Shown one piece after another: positions 49,841-58,598 of a DNA stretch of 64,000 nucleotides; within the stretch, counting starts at the first letter, position 1; each line of letters opens with the position of its first letter. Both the position numbers and the translations under genes were made by a program. The notes under the pieces are model-generated. The model did no database searches. It was not told the DNA's origin and saw only the letters and a list, made by a program, of their open reading frames with translations. This stretch comes from Protula sp. h YS-2021 (taxonomy: Eukaryota > Annelida > Polychaeta > Sabellida > Serpulidae), in the NCBI GenBank assembly GCA_949752745.1, contig OX457027.1, forward strand, positions 81,833,214 through 81,897,213, in the 5' to 3' direction.

Positions 49841-50695
49841 CTTACACCATCGAATGTAGCAGAACTGAGACGTTTTCTAGGCATGCTAAATCAATTAGGA
49901 AAGTTTTCCAACAGAATTGACGATACGACCGTGTCATTGGAAAAAAAACTACTTCAAATCAACGCAGCATGGGTCTGGGATCCAGGCCAAGAGCACGATT
50001 TCCAGACCACAAAAAACGAAATGTGTTCTGATCGTGTTATGACGTCGTACATTACGTCATACACAACGAAAATACGGAGTTATGCCAGAAAAAAGGAATA
50101 TGGTGCGGTTTTGATGCAGCGGAGTTCGCCACATGCAGAATACCGATCAGTAATTTATGTCTCCAAATTGCTCACGCCCTCGGAAAGTCGTTATTCTATC
50201 ATCGAAAAGGAGGCTGGCGCCACCGCATGGGTGTACAGGAAGTTTGATAAATATGTCCCAGGCATGGACCACCTCAAAATTGAGACTGACCAGAAACCCC
50301 CAGTGACTCTTCTAGGAAAGAAACCGATGGAGGACCTGCCGCCTGGCATCGTCCAATTCCGACTCGCTTTTATGCGGTGCATATTCGACATTACGCACGT
50401 ACCAAGAAAGTACCTGTTCTCTAGAAATGGCTTGTCGAGGGCGTCGATCGCGGATACCCAATCTACTGTGCTGACTGAAGACGTGGATTCGTGCGCGAAT
50501 GCTGTTCTTTGCAATCTACCGTGCACAGATAGGCGCCTAGAGCAGATTAAAGATAAGCAGCACAACGGCGAAGTGTGCATTAAACTGATGCAGTACACAA
50601 GTGACGGTTGGTCGGAAAAAGAATTACCTGCAATTTTGTTGCGATACTACCAGTTTCATTATTACTTTTCAGTGTGCAACGGACTGCTGCTGTAA
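49838..50695 (+). pseudogene. Ty3/Gypsy RT connection, RNase H and start of integrase
   Basis: The longest surviving frame of the element has 285 codons. LTPSNVAELRRFLGMLNQLG marks the RT connection. WVWDPGQEHDF and the YGAVLMQRSSPHAEYRSVIY and SRYSIIEKEAGATAW blocks are the RNase H-like domain. HLKIETDQKPPVTLL and HVPRKYLFSRNGLSRA complete it. The expected catalytic Asp early in the domain is not clear (ITSYTTKIRSYA where a D-A-S block is usual). The stretch is open but belongs to an element broken on both sides. Confidence 0.8.
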
Positions 50696-51560
50696 ACTGC
50701 GCGCTTAGTCATTCCAGCTTGAATGGCATTCACAAGTGCAGGCAGAGCGCATTTCGTAGCGTGTGGTGGCCAGGACTAAGTGCCCAAGTCGAGCAAAATG
50801 AAAAATTGCCGTGCTTGTGATCGAGATTCGCCAGATATCGCTGAGTGGTTACCACCAACGCCGCTACCAGACCGCCCATGGCAGCGGGTAGCAGCAGATT
50901 TGTGCGAATTCGAAGGAAAAGCATTCTTAGTGGTGACTGATGATTACTCGCGGTATTTTAAAATGCACCGCTTGTACAAGACGACCAGCGTAAAAATTAT
51001 TACTGGTCTAACATCAACGATGGCACGATGGCACGATGGCATTCCAGAAATCTTAGTTACAGACAATGGACCTTAATTTGATTTGCACGATTTAGTGCAG
51101 ACTGGGACTTTAATCACAGTCTTCGGTGAGATAAGCTCAATCAAACATCGCGGTCGAAAAGGCCGTTAAAGACTAAAAATGATGATGAAGAAGAATCAAG
51201 ACCCCTCTACATAGCGCTTTTAAACTACCGTGCAACAACTCTGCATAGTGGGTACAGCCCATCGGAGGTGTGTGTGTGTGGTGCATGGGTCGCAGATTAC
51301 GAACGACACTACCTGTTCCATAGTCTTTTGGCCGCGAATGCCCCCACAAGTGCGCGAACGCGAGAAGTACCACAAACGCACAAAAGAGTGATACGATGTA
51401 AACCAACGCGCGCGAGCTACAGAACAATACGACGTCATCACCCTCAGCACAGTGGAAGGGAACGCGCTGTCACAAGTATTGCATTGGGGAGAACCTAACG
51501 CTTGAATTCAAAGAGGAACGAGTACAACTCATGCGGGGTACCAAATCCATTGCGCTGACA
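50696..51560 (+). pseudogene. Ty3/Gypsy integrase, decayed
   Basis: A zinc-binding remnant (NCRACDRDSPD) is followed in 50780-51076 by PWQRVAADLCEFEGKAFLVV and DDYSRYFKMHRL, with the first catalytic Asp in ADLCEF and the second in VTDNGP. The frame then stops at TAA (51074-51076) before the Glu. 51077-51560 holds only scattered C-terminal similarity with many stops. The third acidic residue was not located. No long terminal repeat was identified after it. Confidence 0.75.
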
Positions 51561-51607
51561 CATCCTATGCGGGTGATTGACATAGACATAAATGAAGATG
51601 GATATAA

Positions 51608-51823
51608 CTGAAACGGTCTGAACATGAAACTGTTAAGGTTATACAGTTTGGTGATATGAGTTATATGAGTTTTCATAGCATTTACAAATGTGGGTATAAT
51701 GTCTATGACACATATATCAATTTAGATTGTAATGAATGGCATTCATTTATCAATGTATTGAATGCAACGAAGTTTGTAAAAAATGATGCATTAAATGTCT
51801 TTGTAAATAAAGTTTGCAAATAA
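51608..51823 (+). pseudogene. PC4-like fragment on the plus strand
   Basis: An open stretch of 71 codons (first ATG 51656) encodes MSYMSFHSIYK, then INLDCNEWHSFINVLN. The pattern M-x-Y-[VM]-S-F ... I-N-[ML] ... E-W-x-x-[LF] matches the second half of the protein at 58599-59513 (MRYVSFVRTSRFEG, INMNDGEWETLL). Both fit the strand-strand-strand-helix pattern ending in W that is seen in PC4-type single-strand DNA-binding folds (inference). It is convergent with the protease gene. AATAAA-like words follow at 51806 and 51821. Likely a duplicated or rearranged Polinton gene piece. Confidence 0.45.
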
Positions 51824-51911
51824 AATTTGTAAATAAATGTTTGTGAGATAATTGTTTAACATGTAAATAGATTTGAAACACAATAAAAAAAAGTTGTATG
51901 AAACTTGTTTG

Positions 51912-51917
51912 TTTATT
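51912..51917 (-). terminator. Candidate polyadenylation signal for the minus-strand gene run
   Basis: AATAAA on the minus strand (complement TTTATT), three bases past the protease stop codon. Confidence 0.4.
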
Positions 51918-51919
51918 TA

Positions 51920-52381
51920 TCATAAATAAAATTTAACAATTACCAACAACTTAACAAATATAACTTGTCTATACACAAAATCCTTTACAATAAAATCACC
52001 ATCGCTTCTTTTTAATATATTTACAATATCAAACATACTCTGATCTCGAGCTCTTTGCAATATATAATATACACAATAAAAACCACATGCAGATGATATC
52101 GGAGTTTGCAATGGTATGGAATTATACATGTACTCATTACTTAAAAACTTGTCTAAAGGATTATCTAGAGGTAAAAGTCCATAAGAGTCAAAATATTCTA
52201 CAGGGTCTTTGTCATAATACACTGCCACCCAATGCTCTCCTGGTTCATCATGACCGTCTGTGTTGATGACATAGGCACCACGTTGTAAAGATGGTAGCTG
52301 GTCCATGGAAAACACACCTTGAAACAAGTCTTTTGTCATGACATCATAGCTCAATATGGCATTGATCTGCTTCGTGTTCAT
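51920..52381 (-). CDS. Polinton adenain-type cysteine protease
   Basis: A 153-residue protease of the adenovirus endopeptidase (C5-like) group, which in Polintons is thought to process capsid proteins. The catalytic set is visible: His50 in GEHWVAVY, Asp65 in EYFDSYG, Gln92 in PLQTP and Cys99 in SSACGFYC. His, Asp, Gln and Cys have the order and spacing of the family. The start is the ATG that overlaps the capsid stop (ATGA, 52381-52378), a tight viral-style junction. Unlike its neighbours, this frame has no visible lesion. The last ~20 residues (VIFVKLLVIVKFYL) look unlike the family and may reflect a late frame change. Confidence 0.8.
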   Translation of the reverse strand: MNTKQINAILSYDVMTKDLFQGVFSMDQLPSLQRGAYVINTDGHDEPGEHWVAVYYDKDPVEYFDSYGLLPLDNPLDKFLSNEYMYNSIPLQTPISSACGFYCVYYILQRARDQSMFDIVNILKRSDGDFIVKDFVYRQVIFVKLLVIVKFYL

Positions 52382-53742
52382 GACTGGTAGTCGAATTCGA
52401 TGCTGCGATTTGCACTTATTTCAATAATGTTATCAAATTCAGCATAAACTATGACATTGACTGCATTTTGCAAGGAACTGCCAAAATTCATTTCTAGCTG
52501 CAAGTTTCCATGTTTGATAAGGGGATAATGATCATTACCATCATAATCAGGTGTTAAGTCGAAAGAAAATAAAGCATAACCTCTTCCCGTTTTATGATGG
52601 AACTTTTCTCATCATTTAATTTATCAAAAGATGTGTAAAGAGTTTCAAAAACGTCCAGGTATTTGTTCTGTGTAATGTCAAGCCTGAGAGGTTTGGATAG
52701 GACTGGTTCAATATCCGTGTACAGTTGCATGTAGTCAAGGTCAAAATGTTCAAAATTGTATGGATTTCTCAATGCTGTTTGACCAAAGGATTCATTATGA
52801 ACCAGTCCAATGACAATGCGTTTTGATAATTGACCTAACAAGATGTTATCTTTCACAAAAGATTGAAATCCTGCTGGAATGGCCAAAATTTTACATTCTT
52901 TTCTAGTAATAAGAAACTTGGCAGGACTTTTCATCAATGCATATGTACGTCCTAACTGAATACCTTGACTAACCCTCACTTTGCGAATAGTTAAAAACGC
53001 CTCTTTCACTTCTACCTTATAGTTATTATTTGCAGCCATTAATACATATTCATCTTTTTGTCTATGTAAACGCAATTTCAAACTGATGCCATTTGAAAGA
53101 TAGCGATCCTGTTCAAACAAATCTGCCCTTAAACCACCTGTCAGCATAAAATCACGGCTGAGACGTGTATGCAAATAACGATTATTTAAACCATTATTTC
53201 CTTGCTCAGCTAGGTCACCATCGTCAGGATCTAGATGAAACCCTGATACATATCTTTCATGGTTAGCTCTGTTCACCTCATAACTATTCATTGACCGGGC
53301 AGTATCCTTATACATGAGACGCATAGAGCGCTCAGAATGGAGACTTTTCTTCCGAGTCATGAATGAGGTGAGCGATAATGCTGGTATAACCATGGGTATT
53401 GTTACTATGAGATACCAATCGATCATTTAGAAATAATACAATATTAGACCATAACCCATTAACCAAAGCATTGATGCATGATACATTATCATCTGCACCA
53501 CACGCTGTTCCATCCTCTTTTACAATGCGGCATATAATATGAAGTTTGCTGTTTTTTAAATCCGGACATTCTTCTGTGCTCGCAGGAATGTAGAATTCTA
53601 TTGGAGCGCCCTCTCTAATGGTAGTTAGTGGTTGATAGTCTACATTATAATTTTTCTCTACAGCAGTTTGCGTTTGTGGTACATGAAACCATACCAATGG
53701 AGAAAGACTGCATTCCCAAGAATGATTATGAATTAAAGACAT
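52378..53742 (-). pseudogene. Polinton jelly-roll capsid protein (F54H12.2-like, probably major capsid), frameshifted
   Basis: The start is taken at the ATG at 53742 (MSLIHNHSWECS), the usual beginning of this family. The first frame runs through PLTTIREGAPIEFYIPAS and VNGLWSNIVLFLNDRLVSHS. It is lost near 53430-53330, where reading continues in the frame of 53426-52554 (YKDTARSM, QDRYLSNGISLKLRLHRQKD, LGQLSKRIVIGLVHNESFGQ). A second shift near 52590-52555 moves into the frame that ends at TGA 52380-52378. That last part contains SFDLTPDYDG, HGNLQLEMNFG and VIVYAEFDN. At least two frameshifts, so no full-length product is expected. Assignment to the major (double jelly-roll) rather than another capsid subunit is likely but not proven here. 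Confidence 0.75.
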
Positions 53743-53744
53743 TT

Positions 53745-54097
53745 TCAAAAGATATCTTTTTAATGTTTTTGATGTCATCCGTCTGGCTATTTTTCGTCTT
53801 CTGGCACGTTTCGTCGGTTGCACTGTCTTTTGTCCTCCTAGCACATCACCAAACACATGCTGTGCAACTCGGCCCGTAACGTCTTTGGCAACATCTTTTG
53901 CAGCCTTTTTAAGATGTGGTGCAACGATCTTAGCCCCTGCCTTAAGTAGTGGAATAGCTTTACGAGCCAATGATCCCAGTATTGAACCAATACCATTGCT
54001 CTTGGATTTGCGCTCCTTTGAATCCTGGTAATTCCCCGCTCACTTGACGAAGAAAATGGCTGCGATATGCAGACGGATCGTGTGTGTAGGCTTTCAT
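53745..54097 (-). pseudogene. Polinton pX-like small virion protein, frameshifted and read into the capsid frame
   Basis: From the ATG at 54097 (MKAYTHDPSAYRSHFLRQ) through GELPGFKGAQ, a shift near 54000 leads into GIGSILGSLARKAIPLL. An amphipathic Ala/Lys-rich stretch follows (KIVAPHLKKAAKDVAKDV), then a basic tail (KRARRRKIARR). The Gly-rich hydrophobic start, amphipathic helix and basic end resemble the small pX/pVI-type virion proteins found beside the Polinton capsid gene. No stop separates it from the capsid ATG at 53742; the frame runs on through YLLK into the capsid. Confidence 0.6.
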
Positions 54098-54121
54098 AGT
54101 GGTTTTGGTCGAAAATGAAGC

Positions 54122-54390
54122 TTACAGATTTACAGCTTGAAATGTAACATTATGACCTGTGTCATCCTTAATATTCATTTCTATCACGTCAAATTTGGAT
54201 ATGTTTACAGGAACGTAATGAGGTTCTTCATAAGTTTTCATGATAATTTCACCATCAACACCTTTAATGGGAACAGAACGTAGCAAAGGAACTAATAATC
54301 CCGAACAACTTGTGGTTTGCAAATACTACAGTACACATAAAGTGTAAACTTGTTGACTCCATGATGACTAAATTGTATATGTACGTTGAC
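54122..54390 (-). pseudogene. Polinton minor capsid protein, C-terminal remnant
   Basis: About 85 codons in two frames. One (near 54367-54305) gives FTLYVYCSICKPQVV. The other (54322-54122) gives PLLRSVPIKGVDGEI, YEEPHYVPVNISKFDVIEM and DDTGHNVTF. These match the end of the Polinton single jelly-roll (penton-like) minor capsid protein, which in the family is several hundred residues long. The N-terminal bulk is absent. Confidence 0.55.
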
Positions 54391-54631
54391 GGAATGGATG
54401 CCTATATACATGACTTTGTGCATAGCACGCCCCATTCTCACAACTACATGCATGATGTTTCACATGATGTTTCACAGGATGTCTCACATGATGTCTCGCA
54501 CGGTCTGCAGCGTCTATTACTTCTCCTTCACAACAAGTACTTGCACATCCTATTTTTACAGGAATATTCGTTTTCGATTCATTTTCTTGACAACAACATA
54601 ACTCTTTAACCCATGTTAAAAATTTTCCCAT
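54368..54631 (-). CDS. Small Cys/His-rich ORF of the Polinton
   Basis: 87 residues beginning MGKFLTWVKELCCCQENES, with a later CASTCCEGEV cluster, then RHHVRHPVKHHVKHHACSC. The His-rich part is encoded by a 12-bp direct repeat (GATGTTTCACAT and variants on the plus strand, 54454-54500). No family is recognised. It sits where the N-terminal part of the minor capsid gene would be expected and could be a replacement or a frame-shifted piece of it. Confidence 0.35.
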   Translation of the reverse strand: MGKFLTWVKELCCCQENESKTNIPVKIGCASTCCEGEVIDAADRARHHVRHPVKHHVKHHACSCENGACYAQSHVYRHPFRQRTYTI

Positions 54632-55152
54632 CCTTCAGGAAACTGTCTTTGTTGACGTTGTTTCATTTCTTTTGTAATGTCGTCACGAGTGGTCTTTTTA
54701 CTAAACATAGTTTTTTTAATATTAGCATCTACAATTTCTTGGATAAACTGATGCCAACCATATGGCGGTTCTCCTCGTTCTTGTTCAGCCAATGCTTCTT
54801 TTATCAAATCAACAATGTTGGAATTTCTGATGACATCGCCCGTTTTCAACACAGGTTCATTTTTCTCTGTCCATTTTACACCATGTTTCTTCAGTTCTGC
54901 TAAAGGTGGTATCACTTTTCCATAATAGATAGGTTGAAAATGACTTAAAAATAACGTTTTTGGTTTGATGGTTTGATGGAACAGACTTTTGTCTGGATTG
55001 ACTTATTCTTAAATGACGACCAAGAAGTTGAGACATTTCCATTGCCTTTTCACGAGTTCGTTTCCCACGTAGAAGTTTATTCACTTTTGTTTTAATTCCA
55101 CCATCTTTATTTCTAATAACATGTTATATTCATATTCAGAAATGAGGACCAT
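54616..55152 (-). pseudogene. Conserved Polinton protein of unknown function, frameshifted
   Basis: A likely start is the ATG at 55152 (MVLISEYEYNMLLE). The frame then shifts to 55084-54857 (LLRGKRTREKAMEMSQLLGR) and again to 54915-54616 (PPLAELKKHGVKWTEKNEPV, EPPYGWHQFIQEIVDANIKK). Basic and helix-rich, no catalytic motif. It lies between the small basic protein and the Cys/His-rich ORF. At least two frameshifts. Confidence 0.5.
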
Positions 55153-55166
55153 TTTCAAAGTATGCT

Positions 55167-55472
55167 TCATTTTAACAGCAGTTGGGCTAACAAGGGCAAT
55201 GCAAATTTAGCAATAGCTCTAATGAATCCTCCTTTCTGATTAATCAATTTCTTTTTGCTTCGAAGTGATATCTTCTTATCTGCTATAGTGCGTAGAGTGT
55301 GACGCTCACGCTTGAATTCCTTAAACTTTTTTGAGCTTAAGGGTAAATGTCCTCGCAATATATTCAAACAAGCTAGTTAATTACTCCTTAGTAGCTTGCT
55401 GTAGCAAGGATTTACGTCGTTTAGGCCCACTACGCGCAAGCAAGTGAAGAAAAAGCTGGTTCGTTTAGACAT
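55167..55472 (-). pseudogene. Small basic Polinton protein with hydrophobic C-terminus
   Basis: The ATG at 55472 overlaps the ATPase stop (ATGTCTAA). An early shift leads to LLARSGPKRRKSLLQQATKE, followed by a stop near 55378. The remainder is open at 55367-55167: HLPLSSKKFKEFKRERHTLR, SLRSKKKLINQKGGFIRAIA and a C-terminal FALPLLAQLLL. Very basic with a hydrophobic end, as for a virion-associated or membrane-active peptide (inference). No enzyme motif. Confidence 0.5.
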
Positions 55473-56052
55473 CTTGACTGCGAATGGTTAAATGACTTGG
55501 TTCTTGTTCATACACCGCTTTATCAATATATACATTATGTGTATCTTTTGGTAAAATGCCTGTGCGAATACGTAGTTGATCATTTGTCTTTGGTTTTAAA
55601 TTAATGAATAAATAGCCATGTGGTTTGCTAGTAGCATCTTGATAGGCTTCTATGAGAAACTGAGATCTCCCAGGATACATTTGCAGCGCTAATGTACTAA
55701 TTTGTTGACTGCCTCTAGGATTTTTAAACAGAACGATGATGGAATAAATTATGGACAATAAAAATGATGCTTGGATTTTGATGACTGCTGCCAACACTAA
55801 AGAGTGTCATATGCTCATCACTATGATATTTAATCATTAAGTCATCAATTGTTAGTAATTTTGGTTTAAACGCTCTTCAATGTCATCTGGAACACCTTTC
55901 ATTCCCTTGTACAAAAACTGATCTGCTGCATAGAGCCATAAAATGGTTTTGGGAGAGTTTGTAATCAACTTTTGTTCTAGAATTTCCTTCACCAAAGACG
56001 TTTTACCACTGTCTGTACGTCCAGAGACCAAACATGTAAATGGATGCTTCAT
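55465..56052 (-). pseudogene. Polinton FtsK/HerA-type genome-packaging ATPase, frameshifted
   Basis: The start is best placed at the ATG at 56052 (MKHPFTCLVSG), which overlaps the integrase stop as ATGA. Walker A is intact (SGRTDSGKTSLV). The first frame ends at TAA near 55852. Shortly after, in another frame, a Walker B-like LLTIDDLM appears (about 55848-55825), and the C-terminal part returns at 55797-55465 (LFKNPRGSQQISTLALQMYP, EAYQDATSKPHGYLFINL). All core motifs are recognisable but fall in at least three frame segments. The protein would package DNA into capsids in an active element. Confidence 0.7.
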
Positions 56053-57146
56053 TTTCGAATGCTTGTTTCTTTCACCCAACTGTTAAACTTTGTTGACCAA
56101 CCTAACCACTTGACAAATAATTCTTTCACACCTCGTCTTTTACGTGTTTTCAAGACTTTTTTAATTCTGTAGATGGATTCAATATCTTTGGTCACTTTCT
56201 GCAGATCTTCCTCATAGAAATGTCCATCAACATCTTCGTCCAAAAAGTCTTTCACACGATACAAATGTATTCCTTGCTTCTTACAACGATGTGTGACCAT
56301 GAAGACTTCTTGTGTCCATTTTATGTGATAATCCAGTTGAAATACATATTTTATGTGGGAAATGCAAACATGGTCACCAATTTTAAATTTGTAGGTTTTC
56401 TTCTCCTTCGGTTTCAATTTCAATTTGTCTACATACATACTCCCACACCTTAGATTCGTTGTCTTTAGGAATATCTACAGGAGCATACTTATTAGGAAGA
56501 GAACCATGAGGTCCATGGTTGTAATTTTACACCAAGTCTGGAAGGATGTCTAAATAATGGTAAGCTTGATTATGTAGAAAATAACGATGCATCATTCCTT
56601 TAGAGTACGAATGACTCTCTCAGCAAAGTTGGCTTTGGTTTCATTCTTTGTGGTATAAGCATGAATTCCCTCTTTCTTCAAAAATGCTTTTACCGATCTG
56701 TTTTTAAATTCAGTTCCTTTATCAGACTTAGAGTTCGTGGTCTTCGTTGCGTTTCATGAAAAAAATGTTGGACGGCTTGTATGACGCTGGTATGTGGTTT
56801 ATTAGGTATTGGCTGCACCCATAAATATTTGGAAAACACATCAATGACAATGAGTAAAAAGCGAGTGTCATCATTATAGGGAGCTATGTTTCCCATATCA
56901 GCCAAATCAATATCCCACATGCCATCAATACCACGTGTAATACCACGTTGTTTTTTTTAACCTGTAGTTTACAGGTTGTAGTAAACTGAATGCATCTTGA
57001 TCCTGTAGCCATTTCTTCACTTGTGAATGCGTGACTAGCTGATCATGTTTTCTTAAGATGTGATAACGTTTGTAAGGACCAGCAAATGCTCCGGACTGTC
57101 CAGGTTTGAAGTAAATATTGGTTAAGTAGTCTTTCCAAGCCGACAT
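56049..57146 (-). pseudogene. Polinton DDE integrase with chromodomain, frameshifted
   Basis: 57146-56925 is the N-terminal region (MSAWKDYLTNIYFKPGQSGA, THSQVKKWLQDQDAF). 56920-56690 holds the first catalytic Asp in WDIDLADM and the strand LLIVIDVFSKYLWVQPI. In a shifted frame near 56735-56600 come SDKGTEFK with the second Asp and FAERVIRTLK with the Glu, about 33 residues apart. 56438-56049 is the C-terminal part with a KIGDHVCIS fold and a chromodomain-like VLKTRKRRGVKELFVKWLGW, SWVKETS. All three acidic residues survive, but in different frames. F54H12.3-type integrase family. Confidence 0.75.
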
Positions 57147-57262
57147 GTTAACACGAAATTATAGACACTTAACTAACACATCAAAATATCTTACATTTTA
57201 TAACCCTATCAATAACAAGTGTTTATTTACAAATTAATTATAGATACAATGGTGTAAATAAT

Positions 57263-57579
57263 TTAAGACCATTGGTCTTCAATGAAAACTAACCAAGTAC
57301 TTAATTCATCAAATGTGATAGCATCTACACCATATTTCCCACAACGTTTATTTGCATTGTCTAACACTTTATCTAAATGAATATAATATTTAGCTTCATT
57401 CCAATATGTATTGACACATATACCATGACAAGTATGTTCTTGACACTCTTCATGTTGGCAAGCAGGACATAGTAAGCAAATTGGTTTACAGCTAATAACA
57501 TTTTTTCGCAATAGGCTTTTTGTACAATATATTGTCTCAATGTAATGTCTGCCATTATACTGCAATATAGAATAACCAC
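57263..57579 (-). pseudogene. Cys-rich Polinton ORF
   Basis: A likely start near MADITLRQYIVQ (about 57555) is followed by a shift into the frame 57565-57263. That frame carries the cluster CKPICLLCPACQHEECQEHTC, eight cysteines and two histidines that could bind zinc, and ends TFDELSTWLVFIEDQWS. No family recognised. Probably a DNA-binding or regulatory accessory (inference). Confidence 0.4.
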
Positions 57580-57583
57580 TCTC

Positions 57584-57745
57584 TCACTTCATCAAACTTG
57601 GATCAAATCGAGCAAAGTAATATACCGCTTCCACATCAAACTCCTCAGCTCCGGCAATGTCTGACTCTTCAAGAAAATCCTCACGCAAGTTTGCCAAGTT
57701 CAGCGTGGAATGAGCAAGTTCACAATTGATGTTGATGTGTTCCAG
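57584..57745 (-). pseudogene. Acidic ORF remnant of the Polinton
   Basis: About 53 open codons on the minus strand with coding-like composition: KLEHININCELAHSTLN, then NLREDFLEESDIAGAEEFD and VYYFARFDPSLMK before TGA (57586-57584). No ATG at a plausible place, so it is the C-terminal part of an unrecognised protein. It lies between the NADAR gene and the Cys-rich ORF. Confidence 0.35.
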
Positions 57746-57808
57746 TTTTGTTCAACAGTCCCAAAACGTGCCAGTTCACTTATCATGTAGTCCACATACT
57801 ACGATTCT

Positions 57809-58389
57809 TTACATGTTCACACGTCTGCACACTATGATGGTAACAGGTACACACTTGTTGCAGGGGTATTTAACACCACTTGTTATACCCTCACACAAAA
57901 TTTCTAACAACTTTCCCATGATATTCTGACCTGGATATGATAGAGATGACAATTGTTTAACATCAGCTTCCCACCAATGATCATAAATTGCTTCAACTAA
58001 AGTTTTATCTTTACATCCTTTTAACGTTTTGCGAAACAACACACACTGATTCAATTTTATATGCAAAACATCTTGCATTTTACTTCTCTTCACTGTATGT
58101 CACAAAGGACATGGCTTTATCACTTTGGCAATACGTTTCGCTTCATATCCATTTCTACATCAAACAATAGCTGAAGCAATATCTTGACGGTGATAAAAAC
58201 TGCTTTCTCATATTGATACAAAGCTTCACTTGAGTTGAACGTATGTCCATACTTTTCAAGTCGTGTTGGAAACATGTTTGATAGAACATCCTTGTGACCG
58301 CTAAATAATAGCACATGCTCCATGTTGTTTGGTTGCATGATAATGTTCACCAAGACTTTGTTTCTTTGTTTATTCATGTCGGCTGACAT
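57809..58389 (-). pseudogene. NADAR (YbiA-like) domain protein within the Polinton, frameshifted
   Basis: The first frame (58389-58120) contains LLFSGHKDVLSNMFPTRLEK and YGHTFNSSEALYQYEKAV. This is the N-terminal NADAR signature (F-x-G...LSN-x-[FY]-P, then F-x-[ST]-S-E-x-x-Y-Q-x-x-K). The second frame (58093-57809) supplies KMQDVLHIKLNQC, LVEAIYDHWWEADV and PGQNIMGKLLEIL, the C-terminal signature (LVEA..D..WG-like, then PGxNxLGxLL). NADAR proteins are N-glycosidases acting on riboflavin intermediates or, in DarT-associated systems, on ADP-ribosylated bases (established knowledge of the superfamily). Both halves are complete enough to recognise but lie in different frames with a stop between, so this copy is probably dead. 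Confidence 0.65.
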
Positions 58390-58598
58390 GTCGGTTACTT
58401 CCTATAATAGGATAATGATGAACAGTGTCTTTTAAAATGTCTGCTACATCTTCTATCATTTTCTTTCTTTGTTAACTTTGAAACCGTTCACATAAGATTG
58501 AATTTGCTAGAAAGAAAAGCATTGTTATGTCTTCAAAGGTTGTTAAAAGGTTGTTGTTAAAGCTCTCTTACCTGACAAAGCTGCTCAGTTTCTTCTTC

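Noticed and set aside
50191..50598. 135-residue minus-strand frame opposite the RNase H region
   Set aside because: Antisense shadow of the Ty3/Gypsy pol frame.
53628..53879. Plus-strand frames opposite the Polinton genes (also 54310-54609, 54613-54903, 57726-57929, 58527-58733)
   Set aside because: Antisense shadows; the minus-strand reading contains recognised Polinton motifs at the same place.
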